Source: an uncultured Flavobacteriaceae bacterium (GTDB taxonomy: Bacteria; Bacteroidota; Bacteroidia; Flavobacteriales; Flavobacteriaceae). From it: a DNA stretch of 64,000 nt. The notes beneath the pieces are model-generated. The model was not told the origin of the DNA. It did not search any database and was given only the letters and a program-made list of their open reading frames with translations. Position numbers and translations under genes: made by a program. Location: assembly GCA_943788165.1 (NCBI GenBank), contig CALSPF010000001.1, positions 889,248 to 953,247 on the forward strand, in the 5' to 3' direction. Below are positions 18,818 through 27,931 of this stretch, in pieces; position 1 is the first letter of the stretch, and the number at the start of each line of letters is the position of its first letter.

Positions 18818-19882
18818 TTATTTATCCATGCTGCGCAACGCAATGATTAGCGCATTGTTTTCATCTGGAGTGCCCACTGTAATTCGCAATGTGTTGGCAC
18901 AATTAAGGTTTTTCGAAGAATCGCGAACAACAATACCGTGATCAATCAATTCATTATAACGTTGGGTGCTGTCATCCATTCTTATCAAAAAGAAGTTCGC
19001 ATCAGAAGGGAATACCTTTTCGATGAATGAAATGGATTCAAACTCAAGCATTAACTGCTCTTTTTCAAGCTTAATTCGATGCACTTGTTGCTGAATTAAT
19101 CCCTGCTCTTCTAAACGCTTTAAAATTTCTTTTTGGGTTAAACTATTGATGTTGTAAGGTGCTTTTACCTTGTTCATTAAATTAATAATCTCTGAATGAG
19201 CAAAAGCCATCCCCAATCGAAGACCGGCAAGGCCCTGCGCTTTCGAAAAGGTTTGGACAACAATTAAGTTATGGTAATCATTGATCCAAGAAATAACTGA
19301 TTTATCGGTTGCAAACTCGACATAGGCTTCGTCTACCACGACTAAACCATCAAATTCTTCAATAATCTTTCTGATGTCCTCTAACGCAAAGCAATTTCCT
19401 GTTGGATTGTTAGGATTGGCAATGAAGATTATTTTTGTAGCCTTGGATTGCACCTCACTAATTGCTTTAATATCCAAATGAAAATCATCAGTCAAAGGAA
19501 CTTCAATTGTTTCTACCCCATTAATATTGGCAGAAACTTGATACATACCAAAAGTGGGGGGTAGCAAAACAGCCTTGTCTTTCCCTGGGGCGCAAAAAGC
19601 GATCATTAATTGATTTAAAACATCATCACTTCCATTTCCTAAGAAAATCTGATCAATCGCCAGGTGCTTTGCTTCAGCAAGACGTTTTTTAAGTTTCAAT
19701 TGCATGGGATCGGGATAACGATTCATACCATTATCGAAAGGGTTTTCATTGGCATCCAGCAAAATCATTTGCTTTTCCCCTAACTTAAACTCTGATCGTG
19801 CAGAAGCATAGGGTTTTAAGGCAATTATCTCGGGTCTTGCCCAGGCTAAAATCTGGTCTTTACTATTCATTTTTGAGGTCAT
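18818..19882 (-). CDS. hisC: Histidinol-phosphate aminotransferase
   Basis: A class I/II PLP aminotransferase of 354 residues (step 7). The pattern LDANENPFDNGMNRYPDP gives the typical N-terminal substrate segment, followed by FLGNGSDDVLN and IANPNNPTGN. The PLP-binding lysine is in QTFSKAQGLAGLRLG near residue 218, and the conserved arginine is in LRITVGTPDEN near the end. The start may be ATG 19882 or the in-frame ATG five codons later (MNSKDQ); either overlaps the end of hisD, showing coupling. Confidence 0.96.
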   Translation of the reverse strand: MTSKMNSKDQILAWARPEIIALKPYASARSEFKLGEKQMILLDANENPFDNGMNRYPDPMQLKLKKRLAEAKHLAIDQIFLGNGSDDVLNQLMIAFCAPGKDKAVLLPPTFGMYQVSANINGVETIEVPLTDDFHLDIKAISEVQSKATKIIFIANPNNPTGNCFALEDIRKIIEEFDGLVVVDEAYVEFATDKSVISWINDYHNLIVVQTFSKAQGLAGLRLGMAFAHSEIINLMNKVKAPYNINSLTQKEILKRLEEQGLIQQQVHRIKLEKEQLMLEFESISFIEKVFPSDANFFLIRMDDSTQRYNELIDHGIVVRDSSKNLNCANTLRITVGTPDENNALIIALRSMDK

Positions 19883-21152
19883 TTAGGCGTAAAGTTACGG
19901 CATTTTTATGCGCTTGCAAGCCTTCTGCATTAGCCATGGCTTCAATGGCAGGGCCTATTCCTTGAATTCCCTCTTTGGAAATTTTCTGAAAGGTCATTTG
20001 TTTAAGATAGCTATCGAGATTTACACCGCTATACTGTTTGGCATAACCATTGGTCGGCAAGGTGTGATTTGTTCCAGAAACATAATCTCCGGCACTTTCT
20101 GGGGTATAATTTCCAACAAAAACGGAACCTGCATTTTGAATGGCCTCCACATAAAGGGCTTCTTTCTCCATACAAATAATATAGTGTTCTGGTCCGTATT
20201 GATTGATGAAATCTATTGCAAGTTCATCTGAACTAAACGCTATCATCTTGGAATTAGCGATGGCCTTGGCGGCAATTTCTTTTCGCGGCAATTCGGCCAA
20301 CTGACGTTCAATTTCTTCAGCTACTTTGGGTAAAATATCCTGGGAAGTCGTCACCAATATTACTTGGCTGTCGGGGCCGTGCTCTGCTTGCGACAACAAA
20401 TCTGCCGCAACATAGGCCGGCTGAGCGCTTTGGTCAGCAACCACCAACAACTCACTTGGGCCAGCGGGCATGTCAATGGCCACATTATAGTGTGTAGCGC
20501 ATTGCTTAGCAACCGTTACATACTGATTACCAGGGCCAAATATCTTGTAGACATTGGGGATGGTTTCCGTGCCAAAAGTCATCGCAGCAATTGCCTGAAT
20601 TCCACCTACTGTATAGATTTTCGATACACCACACAAAGAGGCTGTATACAATACTTCATCGGGTAAACTTCCGCTTTCATTAGGCGGAGAACACAATACT
20701 ATTTCCGTACAGCCAGCAATTTGCGCAGGAATGGCGAGCATTAAGATGGTGGAAAACAATGGTGCAGAACCACCGGGGATATATAAGCCTACTTTTTGAA
20801 TAGGACGTTTTTCTTGCCAACATTTAACACCGGCCTGGGTTTCTACTGAAACTTTAGGGGTTTTCTGTGCCCTGTGAAAGCCTTCAACATTTGTTTTCGC
20901 CAACTGGATGGCCTGCTTTAATTCGGACGTTAATCGATCACTGGCTTGGTCTATATCCGTTTTTGGCACAACCAAATCAGTAAGCACAACTTTATCGAAC
21001 TGAGTAGTGTAATCTTTTAGGGCTGCATCTCCTCTTTCACGAACTTCATTAAAAACTTTAGCTACGATTGGCTCAATTTCTGTATAGGAGGCTGTTGGGC
21101 GTGCCAATAAGGATTCCCATTCCTCTCTTGCTGGTTGAAGAAATTGTTCCAT
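19863..21152 (-). CDS. hisD: Histidinol dehydrogenase
   Basis: A 429-residue zinc-dependent NAD enzyme for the last two oxidations to histidine. Family segments visible include YIPGGSAPLFSTILMLAIPA near residue 125, AAMTFGTETIPNVYKIFGPG, DMPAGPSELLVVAD, the zinc and catalytic region LLSQAEHGPDSQ (Gln and His ligands) and GPEHYIICM with the catalytic Glu-His pair. It is the second gene of the operon. Its ATG shares a base with the hisG stop. Confidence 0.97.
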   Translation of the reverse strand: MEQFLQPAREEWESLLARPTASYTEIEPIVAKVFNEVRERGDAALKDYTTQFDKVVLTDLVVPKTDIDQASDRLTSELKQAIQLAKTNVEGFHRAQKTPKVSVETQAGVKCWQEKRPIQKVGLYIPGGSAPLFSTILMLAIPAQIAGCTEIVLCSPPNESGSLPDEVLYTASLCGVSKIYTVGGIQAIAAMTFGTETIPNVYKIFGPGNQYVTVAKQCATHYNVAIDMPAGPSELLVVADQSAQPAYVAADLLSQAEHGPDSQVILVTTSQDILPKVAEEIERQLAELPRKEIAAKAIANSKMIAFSSDELAIDFINQYGPEHYIICMEKEALYVEAIQNAGSVFVGNYTPESAGDYVSGTNHTLPTNGYAKQYSGVNLDSYLKQMTFQKISKEGIQGIGPAIEAMANAEGLQAHKNAVTLRLNDLKNE

Positions 21153-22003
21153 TACAAAACCATTTTTTCAATTGGACAAACCAAAATATCTTCTGCTCCA
21201 GCTGCCTTTAGTTGATCGATTACCTCCCAAAAATCGCCTGCATTAATGACCGAATGCAAAGAACTCCAGCCCTTTTTGGCCAAAGGCAATACGGTCGGGC
21301 TTTTCAATACGGGTAAAATAGTCGTGATTTCTTGAATTGCATTATTGGGAGCATTCAAAAGAATATAGCGCGAACGCTTGGCCCGTAAAATGGCTTGAAT
21401 ACGGAACTGTATGGTTTCAATTAAACTCATTTGTTCAGCACTAAGATTAGGACCCTGCACCAAAACAGCTTCAGATTCAAGGATTTTAACCACCTCTGTT
21501 AGGTTGTTCTTAAAGAGTGTACTTCCACTGGAAACAATATCAACTATAGCATCGGCAAGGCCAATACTGGGAGCAATCTCCACCGATCCGTTGATGATAT
21601 GCAATTCAGCTTTGAGCTTATTTTCGACTAAAAACTGTTTGACTGTATTCGGATAAGAGGTGGCTATTTTCTTTCCATTCAAATCCGCTAATCCGTTAAA
21701 CTTGTCTCCTTTGGAGAGCGCAACTGAAACACGGCACTTTGAAAAACCGAGGCGTTCAATAATTTCTAAGTCCTGCCCTTTCTCTGTTAAGGTGTTACTT
21801 CCCAGAATAGCCAAGTCCACTACCCCATCGCGTAAATATTGTGGGATGTCTCCATTGCGAAGAAAAAATACTTCCACAGGGAAATTCCGTGCCGCAGCCT
21901 TGAGTTGGTCTTTCCCATTGTCAATGGCGATGCCACAACTTTTGAGGAGTGCGAGGGACTCGGTATTGAGTCGGCCAGATTTTTGAATTGCTATGCGTAT
22001 CAT
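21152..22003 (-). CDS. hisG: ATP phosphoribosyltransferase, long form
   Basis: First enzyme and allosteric control point of histidine synthesis. I start at ATG 22003 (MIRIAIQKSGRLNTESL), giving 283 residues; a frame upstream to 22069 runs into the attenuator hairpin and is not coding. Catalytic features include the GDIPQYLRDGVVDLAILGSNT segment and the PRPP loop IVDIVSSGSTL near residue 160. The C-terminal PII-like regulatory domain (TVLPLAKKGWSSLHSV, ILVCPIEKM) identifies the long, histidine-feedback-inhibited hexameric form that needs no HisZ. The gene is preceded by a leader peptide and a terminator, so it is probably also controlled by attenuation. Confidence 0.97.
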   Translation of the reverse strand: MIRIAIQKSGRLNTESLALLKSCGIAIDNGKDQLKAAARNFPVEVFFLRNGDIPQYLRDGVVDLAILGSNTLTEKGQDLEIIERLGFSKCRVSVALSKGDKFNGLADLNGKKIATSYPNTVKQFLVENKLKAELHIINGSVEIAPSIGLADAIVDIVSSGSTLFKNNLTEVVKILESEAVLVQGPNLSAEQMSLIETIQFRIQAILRAKRSRYILLNAPNNAIQEITTILPVLKSPTVLPLAKKGWSSLHSVINAGDFWEVIDQLKAAGAEDILVCPIEKMVL

Positions 22004-22045
22004 TTGTTTTGTGTTATGCCTGTGCTTGCTGCTTGTTTTTAAAAC

Positions 22046-22076
22046 TAAAAAAACCCGCTTGAAGCTCAAACGGGTT
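22046..22076 (-). terminator. his operon attenuator (intrinsic terminator)
   Basis: A hairpin with an 11-bp stem (one G-U pair) and a GCT triloop covers 22052-22076. In the direction of hisG transcription it begins AACCCG and ends CGGGTT. It is followed by a U run (A run at 22046-22051). It sits between the leader peptide stop and hisG, the place expected for a ribosome-controlled attenuator. Confidence 0.8.
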
Positions 22077-22099
22077 ACTAATATATGAACACTATATCA

Positions 22100-22156
22100 T
22101 CAGCTCTCGTTTGATCGAAAGGTAAACTGATGTGTATGTGTATTGTTTTTTCTCAT
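22100..22156 (-). CDS. hisL: his operon leader peptide (18 aa)
   Basis: ATG 22156 to TGA 22100 encodes MRKNNTHTHQFTFRSNES. Two histidine codons lie close together (THTH) early in the peptide, and the stop is 24 bases before the terminator hairpin. Together these suggest classic attenuation: when charged tRNA-His is scarce the ribosome would stall on the His codons and prevent the terminator from forming. The number of His codons is modest compared with the enterobacterial leader (seven in a row). The promoter -7 element is only 8 bp upstream of the ATG, so the transcript starts almost at the leader codon. Function is inferred from position and composition only. Confidence 0.7.
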   Translation of the reverse strand: MRKNNTHTHQFTFRSNES

Positions 22157-22164
22157 TTTATATG

Positions 22165-22172
22165 CAAATATA
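22165..22172 (-). promoter_or_regulatory. his operon -7 element (TATATTTG)
   Basis: An exact TAnnTTTG match 8 bp before the leader ATG, with a T-rich TTTT about 20 bp further upstream at the -33 position. Transcription would start within a few bases of the leader start codon. Confidence 0.55.
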
Positions 22173-22259
22173 GCTTTTATTTAGAAAGCAGAAAAATTGA
22201 TCCTTATTATTTAAAAACCCAAATTGTTACAGTAATAACAGTGAAATAGAAATACCCTC

Positions 22260-22504
22260 TCAATCGAGTGGTTGATCAAAATAATCCATCAGTTTATCAC
22301 TCGGAAGAAAGAAGAGGTAAATTGGAATGCGAAGGCCAATGATATATAACAAATGGTGGATAAAGTAGGGTTAGTTCTTCCAGCTTCAATCCTCCGCAAA
22401 GATCCATCATCCATATCAATTCGATCAGATAACTCCTTTTGCGAAACATTCAGTCGCGTTCGGATGTATTTCACACGGTTTCCAAATATTTTCGCTGTGT
22501 ACAT
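22260..22504 (-). CDS. Small XRE-family helix-turn-helix regulator, frameshifted
   Basis: About 81 residues. The N-terminal HTH_3 domain is clear: FGNRVKYIRTRLNVSQKELS then DRIDMDDGSLRRIEAGRTNP, followed by LSTICYISLAF. An indel near 22330 changes the frame. In the restored frame the tail reads IPIYLFFLPSDKLMDYFDQP and stops at 22260; uncorrected, it stops at 22289. It is a single-domain DNA-binding protein of the Cro/CI type. The promoter and an operator-like repeat lie just upstream, so it may regulate itself. Its targets are unknown. Confidence 0.75.
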
Positions 22505-22528
22505 TGATTTGGGTTAAATAACAACCAA

Positions 22529-22536
22529 CAAAAATA
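22529..22536 (-). promoter_or_regulatory. -7 element (TATTTTTG) of the XRE gene
   Basis: An exact TAnnTTTG match 24 bp upstream of the XRE start codon, with an inverted-repeat array immediately upstream. Confidence 0.45.
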
Positions 22537-22548
22537 CAACTAAAGAGA

Positions 22549-22575
22549 GCCCTCATTGGAGGGCATATTTGCCCT
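22549..22575 (-). promoter_or_regulatory. Operator-like array: two overlapping palindromes
   Basis: GCCCTC-attg-GAGGGC (22549-22564) and AGGGCA-tatt-TGCCCT (22560-22575) share the central AGGGC. This gives three alternating half-sites at regular spacing just upstream of the -7 element of the XRE gene. The arrangement fits cooperative repressor binding. As RNA the two hairpins would exclude each other. Confidence 0.45.
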
Positions 22576-22609
22576 AGTGCAAGTACCATAATACAATTGT
22601 TTCTTGAGC

Positions 22610-22645
22610 AAAAAAGCCGAATCCAATTTTGGATCCGGCTTTTTT
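22610..22645 (-). terminator. Bidirectional intrinsic terminator after the lpx-phb operon
   Basis: A-run, then GCCGAATCC, loop AATTTT, GGATCCGGC, then a T-run. The stem has one A-C mismatch. It lies 48 bp after the prohibitin stop codon and ends the long minus-strand transcript. Confidence 0.8.
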
Positions 22646-22692
22646 ACTTGGATTATTTGACAACCATAGTGGTTGCAAAGGCATATCAATGT

Positions 22693-23511
22693 TTATTGAT
22701 TCCCTAATATAATAGGCAAACCACCATCTCCACTACCAATCACAATGACTTTAGAGTTGGGAGATTCAGATAATTTAAGGGTGGCTTCAATTCCTTTTTC
22801 TTGAAGAATTTTATCGGTTAAAGACGCGCTTAAAATACGGTTGGCTGTTGCCTTCCCTTCTGCATCAATACGCTGACGTTCTGCTTCTTGGGTAGCCTTT
22901 TCAATTCTAAACTCATATTCCAAGGCTTCTTGTTCTTGGTTCAGTTTACGTTCAATGGCCTCACGAATTGCGATTGGTAGTGTTACGTCACGAACCAAAA
23001 CAGCATTTAGTTGAACAAACTGACCTTCAACTACTTTCTTGGTTTCTTCATAGATTTCATTTTGAATGGCATCACGCTTGGTAGAATACAATTGCTCAGG
23101 TGTATAACGTCCCACAACACTTCTTGCTACTGCACGGATTTGCGGGATAATAATGATATTCAGGTAATTCTCTCCTTTTGTTTTGTGAAGTAAACCCAGT
23201 TGCTCGATGGTAGGCTGATACAATACAGAGATATCTAACGATATTTCTAGTCCGTTGGAGGACAGCACCTGCATTTTGCTTTCAAAAACTTCTTGCTGCT
23301 TCACGTTGTAGATATACACCTTGTTCCAAGGAGCAATGATGTGAAATCCTTCGCCCAATGGTGGTTCATCGACAACAACTCCGCCGCCAAATGTTTTGAA
23401 TAATACTCCTGCTTCTCCATAGCCAATATTAATGGATGATTTAGAGATGAAAATGATTAAGATAAACCCTATTGCAAGGGCTGGTAGGCCAATTTTTGGT
23501 AATTTGTTCAT
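22693..23511 (-). CDS. Prohibitin / SPFH-domain membrane protein
   Basis: A 272-residue protein with an N-terminal transmembrane segment (LPALAIGFILIIFISKS). The SPFH/band-7 domain follows: GEAGVLFKTFGGGVVVDEPP, then GFHIIAPWNKVYIYNVKQQE, then LDISVLYQPTIEQLGLLHKT and VRAVARSVVGRYTPEQLYST-type segments. A glutamate-rich helix (EFRIEKATQEAERQRIDAEG) gives the coiled coil that oligomerises into rings. Bacterial prohibitins organise membrane domains and bind FtsH-type proteases; no direct target is evident here. It is the last gene before the terminator and lies 10 bp after fabG. Confidence 0.92.
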   Translation of the reverse strand: MNKLPKIGLPALAIGFILIIFISKSSINIGYGEAGVLFKTFGGGVVVDEPPLGEGFHIIAPWNKVYIYNVKQQEVFESKMQVLSSNGLEISLDISVLYQPTIEQLGLLHKTKGENYLNIIIIPQIRAVARSVVGRYTPEQLYSTKRDAIQNEIYEETKKVVEGQFVQLNAVLVRDVTLPIAIREAIERKLNQEQEALEYEFRIEKATQEAERQRIDAEGKATANRILSASLTDKILQEKGIEATLKLSESPNSKVIVIGSGDGGLPIILGNQ

Positions 23512-23521
23512 GTTTTGTTAT

Positions 23522-24268
23522 TTAAGTTAACATTCCGCCATCTACATTCAGCACCTGTCCGGTGATGTAGCTAGATAAATCTGATCCCAAGAAAACACAT
23601 GCGTTAGCAATGTCTTCTGGGCTACCTCCCCTTTTTAGAGGGATACCGTTTCGCCAGCCTTGGACAACGTCTTCAGGCAAGTTTCCGGTCATTTCTGTTT
23701 CTATAAAACCTGGTGCAATTACATTCGAACGAATATTGCGTGATCCCAATTCCAGGGCAATGGATTTTGAAAAACCAATGATACCCGCTTTTGAAGCTGC
23801 ATAATTGGCTTGTCCTGCATTTCCTTTCACTCCAACGACAGAACTCATATGTATTAGTGATCCTTTACGCTGTTTTAAAAAAGTGCGTTGTACCGCCTTG
23901 GTCATATTAAAAACAGACTTTAAATTGACTTCGATTACCTTATCGAAGTCTTCTTCGCCCATGCGCATCAACAAATTGTCTTTGGTGATTCCAGCATTAT
24001 TGATCAAGATATCGATACCATCAAAATCGTTTAAAACGTCTTCAACCAATTGCTGCGCCTGTTCGAAACTGGCGGCATTACTTTGGTATCCTTTTGCCTT
24101 AACCCCAAAGCTTTTCAACTCTAATTCTAATGTGCTTGCAGCTTCAACAGAATTACTGTAGGTGAAGGCAACGGCACAACCGTGCTGTGCGAAAACTTGA
24201 GCAATTCCTCGTCCAATACCTCTACTTGCGCCGGTGATGATGGCTGTTTTTCCGTCTAATAATTTCAT
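23522..24268 (-). CDS. fabG: 3-oxoacyl-[acyl-carrier-protein] reductase
   Basis: A 248-residue short-chain dehydrogenase; I start at ATG 24268 (MKLLDGKTAIITGASRGIGR) because the longer frame runs back over sucD. The NADPH loop is TGASRGIGRG. NNAGITKDNLLMRM and the catalytic S-Y-K set (HMSSVVGVKGNAGQANYAAS with YAASK) are present, and the C-terminal VIAPGFIETEMT and YITGQVLNVDGGM match FabG. It reduces 3-oxoacyl-ACP in type II fatty acid synthesis. Its place after lpx genes links fatty acid and lipid A production. Confidence 0.95.
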   Translation of the reverse strand: MKLLDGKTAIITGASRGIGRGIAQVFAQHGCAVAFTYSNSVEAASTLELELKSFGVKAKGYQSNAASFEQAQQLVEDVLNDFDGIDILINNAGITKDNLLMRMGEEDFDKVIEVNLKSVFNMTKAVQRTFLKQRKGSLIHMSSVVGVKGNAGQANYAASKAGIIGFSKSIALELGSRNIRSNVIAPGFIETEMTGNLPEDVVQGWRNGIPLKRGGSPEDIANACVFLGSDLSSYITGQVLNVDGGMLT

Positions 24269-24278
24269 CTTGTGCGAA

Positions 24279-25151
24279 TTAAGCGAGTACCTTTGCAACT
24301 TTTTTTCCAATGGCTGCTGGTGAATCCACAACGTGAATTCCACATTCTGCCATAATACGTTTCTTGGCTTGCGCTGTTTCGTCAGATCCACCAACAATAG
24401 CACCTGCATGTCCCATAGTACGTCCAGCTGGAGCCGTTTCTCCTGCAATGAAACCTACAACAGGCTTTTTGTTTCCTGAAGCTTTCACATAACGTGCGGC
24501 ATCGGCTTCTAGTTGACCACCAATTTCACCAATCATTACAATACATTCGGTTTCAGGATCGTTCATAAACAATTCAACCGCATCTTTTGTTGTTGTCCCA
24601 ATGATTGGGTCTCCACCAATACCAATAGCTGTTGTAATGCCGTAGCCCTCACGAACAACCTGATCAGCAGCTTCGTAAGTTAGGGTTCCAGATTTGGAGA
24701 TGATTCCAACATTTCCTTTTTTGAAAACAAAACCTGGCATAATCCCTACTTTGGCTTCACCCGGAGTAATGACACCTGGACAGTTGGGTCCAATTAAGGT
24801 GCAGTCTCTGTTTTTAATGTAGTTAGAAGCCTTTACCATATCGGCAACAGGAATTCCTTCGGTGATGGTAATAATAACCTTAATCCCGGCGTAAGCGGCT
24901 TCCATGATAGCATCTGCAGCAAATGCGGGTGGAACAAAAATTATGGTAGTATCGGCTGCAGCTTTTTCAACTGCTTCAGCAACTGTATTAAAGACTGGTC
25001 TGTCCAAATGGGTTTGTCCACCTTTTCCTGGTGTTACTCCACCAACAACATTTGTACCATATTCGATCATTTGTGTGGCATGGAATGTACCTTCACTACC
25101 CGTAAAACCTTGCACGATGATCTTGGAATCTTTATTTACTAATACGCTCAT
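24279..25151 (-). CDS. sucD: Succinyl-CoA ligase [ADP-forming] subunit alpha
   Basis: A 290-residue TCA-cycle subunit. The CoA-binding N-terminal domain has [20 protein letters not shown] and [14 protein letters not shown]. The active-site phosphohistidine is in [13 protein letters not shown] near residue 247, and [12 protein letters not shown] is the nucleotide-side contact. The partner sucC is not in the window, which is common in Bacteroidota where the two genes are often apart. It lies between efp and fabG with gaps of 25 and 10 bp. Confidence 0.96.
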   Translation of the reverse strand: MSVLVNKDSKIIVQGFTGSEGTFHATQMIEYGTNVVGGVTPGKGGQTHLDRPVFNTVAEAVEKAAADTTIIFVPPAFAADAIMEAAYAGIKVIITITEGIPVADMVKASNYIKNRDCTLIGPNCPGVITPGEAKVGIMPGFVFKKGNVGIISKSGTLTYEAADQVVREGYGITTAIGIGGDPIIGTTTKDAVELFMNDPETECIVMIGEIGGQLEADAARYVKASGNKKPVVGFIAGETAPAGRTMGHAGAIVGGSDETAQAKKRIMAECGIHVVDSPAAIGKKVAKVLA

Positions 25152-25176
25152 TTAGTTTGTTTTATAATTATTTAAT

Positions 25177-25743
25177 TTATTCTTTGATGCGTTCTAAGTA
25201 GGCACCTTTTTCTGAATCTACCTTAATTTTATCCCCTTCATTAATAAACAAAGGAACATTAATTCTTGCACCTGTTTCTACTGTTGCAGGTTTGGTGGCA
25301 TTAGTTGCAGTATTTCCTTTTACTCCTGGTTCTGTATGGGTAACTTCAAGAATTACACTGGCCGGCATGTCTACCGATAAAGGCATGCCATCTTCTGTAT
25401 TGATTGAGATGGTGACTAGTTCCCCTTCTTTCATTAACTCAGGATTGTTCAAGATACTTTTTTCTATACTAATTTGATTGTAATCATCGTTATTCATGAA
25501 ATGGAAAGCATCTCCTTCGTTGTAAAGGAATTGAAATTTATTGGTTTCAACACGAACATCTTCAATTTTATGCCCTGCAGAAAAAGTATTATCAATTACT
25601 TTTCCATTGGTAACACTTTTTAACTTGGTTCGGACAAAAGCAGGCCCTTTACCAGGTTTTACGTGTAAAAATTCAATGACTTTATAAATTCCATTGTTGT
25701 ATTTGATGCAAAGTCCTTTGCGAATATCTGAAGTAGATGCCAT
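25177..25743 (-). CDS. efp: Translation elongation factor P
   Basis: A 188-residue factor that relieves ribosome stalling at polyproline. The N-terminal KOW-like domain has IRKGLCIKYNNGIYKVIEFL and HVKPGKGPAFVRTKLKSVTN, with the modifiable lysine at the loop tip (KPGKGPA near residue 34). Domains II and III follow (MPLSVDMPASVILEVTHTEP, VETGARINVPLFINEGD). It lies 8 bp after lpxA, a Bacteroidota arrangement. Confidence 0.97.
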   Translation of the reverse strand: MASTSDIRKGLCIKYNNGIYKVIEFLHVKPGKGPAFVRTKLKSVTNGKVIDNTFSAGHKIEDVRVETNKFQFLYNEGDAFHFMNNDDYNQISIEKSILNNPELMKEGELVTISINTEDGMPLSVDMPASVILEVTHTEPGVKGNTATNATKPATVETGARINVPLFINEGDKIKVDSEKGAYLERIKE

Positions 25744-25751
25744 AATTAAAT

Positions 25752-26537
25752 TTAGTTTTTACGAAAGTAGCCTTTCATGATTCCTCTGTGTGAATTTTTG
25801 ATGAAGTCAATGATTTCATCCCGCTCTGGGCTTACCTCCATTTCAGCTTCAAGGATTTCTGTTGCTTGACTATTATTGTAATTTTTCTGGTAGAGGATAC
25901 GAAAAATGGATTGTATTTCTCTAATTTTTTCAGTTGTAAAGCCTCTTCTTCTTAAACCAACGGAGTTAACCCCAACATAGGAAAGTGGCTCGCGTGCAGC
26001 CTTTACATATGGTGGGACATCTTTTCGTACTAAAGAACCTCCGGTAATAAAAGCATAATCGCCAATGGTACAGAATTGATGAATGGCAGTCATTCCTGCA
26101 AGGATGACATAGTTCCCAATATTTACATGACCAGCCAGGGTACTGTTGTTTGAAAAAATACAATGGTCACCCACAATACAATCGTGAGCAATGTGACAAT
26201 AAGCCATGATCAAACAATTGTTTCCGATGGCTGTTTTTTGACGCTCCATGGTACCACGATTAATTGTAACACATTCTCGAATAGTGGTATTGTCACCAAT
26301 AATGGTTTGCGTTTCTTCTCCATTGTATTTCAAATCTTGTGGAGGTGCAGAAATAACCGAACCAGGAAATATGGAGCAATTCTTACCTATTCTCGCTCCT
26401 TCCATTATGGTTACATTGGATCCAATCCAAGTGCCTTCTCCAATAACAACATCATTGTTAATGGTGGTAAAGGGTTCTATAACAACATTTTTGGCGATTT
26501 TAGCACCAGGATGTACGTAAGCTAGTGGTTGGTTCAT
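25752..26537 (-). CDS. lpxA: UDP-N-acetylglucosamine acyltransferase
   Basis: First step of lipid A synthesis; 261 residues from ATG 26537 ([20 protein letters not shown]). The left-handed beta-helix of hexapeptide repeats is obvious (IGEGTWIGSNVTIMEGARIG). The catalytic histidine is in MAYCHIAHDCIVGDHC, and the C-terminal helical domain begins near GVNSVGLRRRGFTTEKIREI. The ATG overlaps the lpxC-fabZ stop by four bases. A longer upstream frame is only overlap with lpxC-fabZ. Confidence 0.96.
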   Translation of the reverse strand: MNQPLAYVHPGAKIAKNVVIEPFTTINNDVVIGEGTWIGSNVTIMEGARIGKNCSIFPGSVISAPPQDLKYNGEETQTIIGDNTTIRECVTINRGTMERQKTAIGNNCLIMAYCHIAHDCIVGDHCIFSNNSTLAGHVNIGNYVILAGMTAIHQFCTIGDYAFITGGSLVRKDVPPYVKAAREPLSYVGVNSVGLRRRGFTTEKIREIQSIFRILYQKNYNNSQATEILEAEMEVSPERDEIIDFIKNSHRGIMKGYFRKN

Positions 26538-27931
26538 GCCTTTTCTTTTCGAATAATTTGCGCCATCAATTCCCCTTCGGTTGCAAGTTTCCCATTGACA
26601 AAGGTGTATCCTTTCATGTGACAAATACCTCTTCGGATGGGCGTAATAAGTTCTAGCTTAAATATAAGATGGTCTCCAGGATGAACAGGATGTTTAAACT
26701 TAACATTGTCAATTTTCATGAAAAAGGTCAAGTAATTTTCAGGATCTGGAACGGTATTGAGCACCAACACCCCACCTACTTGAGCCATGGCTTCTACTTG
26801 AAGTACACCGGGCATTACTGGAGCTCCAGGAAAATGTCCAGCAAAAAAGGGCTCGTTCATAGTCACTCCTTTTGATCCAATAACATGGTTATCTGATAAT
26901 TCATGGATTTTATCAACCAATAAAAACGGTGGACGATGCGGAAGCATCTTCATGATTTGTGTAACATTCATCAACGGAGGAATGCTCATGTCTACCGTTG
27001 GGACATTCAATCTTTTTTCTTGCTTGATGATTTTCGCCAGTTTCTTGGCAAATTCGACATTAATCCTGTGCCCGGGCTTGTGGGCTATTACCTTCCCACG
27101 TATTCGTTGTCCGATAAGGGCTAAATCGCCAATAATATCTAATAGCTTGTGACGAGCTGCTTCATTTGGGTGATGCAATGATAGGTTATCCAATACACCA
27201 TTGGGACGAACAGCAATTTCTTTTTTGTTGAATGCTTTTTTCAAACGTTCCATGGTTTCCGAAGACAAGGGTTTGTCTACATATACAATGGCATTGTTTA
27301 AGTCTCCACCTTGAATTAGTCCATTTTCTAAAAGGGTTTCTAATTCATGCAAAAAGCTAAAGGTTCTCGAGGAGGCAATGTCATTTTCGTAGTCAGACAA
27401 CCGCTCAAGTGTAGCGTTTTGCGTTCCAAGAACTTTGGTCCCAAAATCAACCATGGTGGTGATTTGATAGGAATCAGAAGGGATAATGGTCATTTCACTA
27501 CCCGTTTCATCGTCTTTAAAATGAATTACTTCTTTAACAATGTATTCTTGTCTATCTTCTTCAAGTATTTTCACACTCGCTTCTTTCAATGCATCCACAA
27601 ATTGAATGGAAGAGCCGTCCATGATAGGTGGTTCCGGCGCATCCAAATGAATGTAGCAGTTGTCAATTTCCATTCCAACCAATGCAGAAAGCACATGTTC
27701 TGAGGTATGAATTTTAACACCGTTTTTCTCCAGATTAGTTCCCCTTTGTGTATCGGTAACCCATTGAACATCTGCCTCAATTTCTGGGCATTCTTCTAAG
27801 TCAAAACGCACAAATCGATAACCTGTATTAGCAGGAGCCGGAACAAATTTTAAGGTAACATTTTTACCTGTATGTAAACCAACGCCTTTTAGACTTACTT
27901 GTTTACCAATTGTTGTTTGTAGGGTTTTCAT
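26534..27931 (-). CDS. lpxC-fabZ: Bifunctional UDP-3-O-acyl-N-acetylglucosamine deacetylase / 3-hydroxyacyl-ACP dehydratase
   Basis: A 465-residue fusion typical of Bacteroidota. The LpxC part (residues 1 to about 310) has the zinc ligand in [20 protein letters not shown] and the conserved [20 protein letters not shown] and [16 protein letters not shown]. The FabZ hot-dog domain (from about residue 320) has [17 protein letters not shown] and the catalytic [20 protein letters not shown]. It therefore commits UDP-acyl-GlcNAc to lipid A and dehydrates 3-hydroxyacyl-ACP, two reactions that compete for the same acyl-ACP pool. It overlaps both lpxD and lpxA by four bases. Confidence 0.97.
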   Translation of the reverse strand: MKTLQTTIGKQVSLKGVGLHTGKNVTLKFVPAPANTGYRFVRFDLEECPEIEADVQWVTDTQRGTNLEKNGVKIHTSEHVLSALVGMEIDNCYIHLDAPEPPIMDGSSIQFVDALKEASVKILEEDRQEYIVKEVIHFKDDETGSEMTIIPSDSYQITTMVDFGTKVLGTQNATLERLSDYENDIASSRTFSFLHELETLLENGLIQGGDLNNAIVYVDKPLSSETMERLKKAFNKKEIAVRPNGVLDNLSLHHPNEAARHKLLDIIGDLALIGQRIRGKVIAHKPGHRINVEFAKKLAKIIKQEKRLNVPTVDMSIPPLMNVTQIMKMLPHRPPFLLVDKIHELSDNHVIGSKGVTMNEPFFAGHFPGAPVMPGVLQVEAMAQVGGVLVLNTVPDPENYLTFFMKIDNVKFKHPVHPGDHLIFKLELITPIRRGICHMKGYTFVNGKLATEGELMAQIIRKEKA

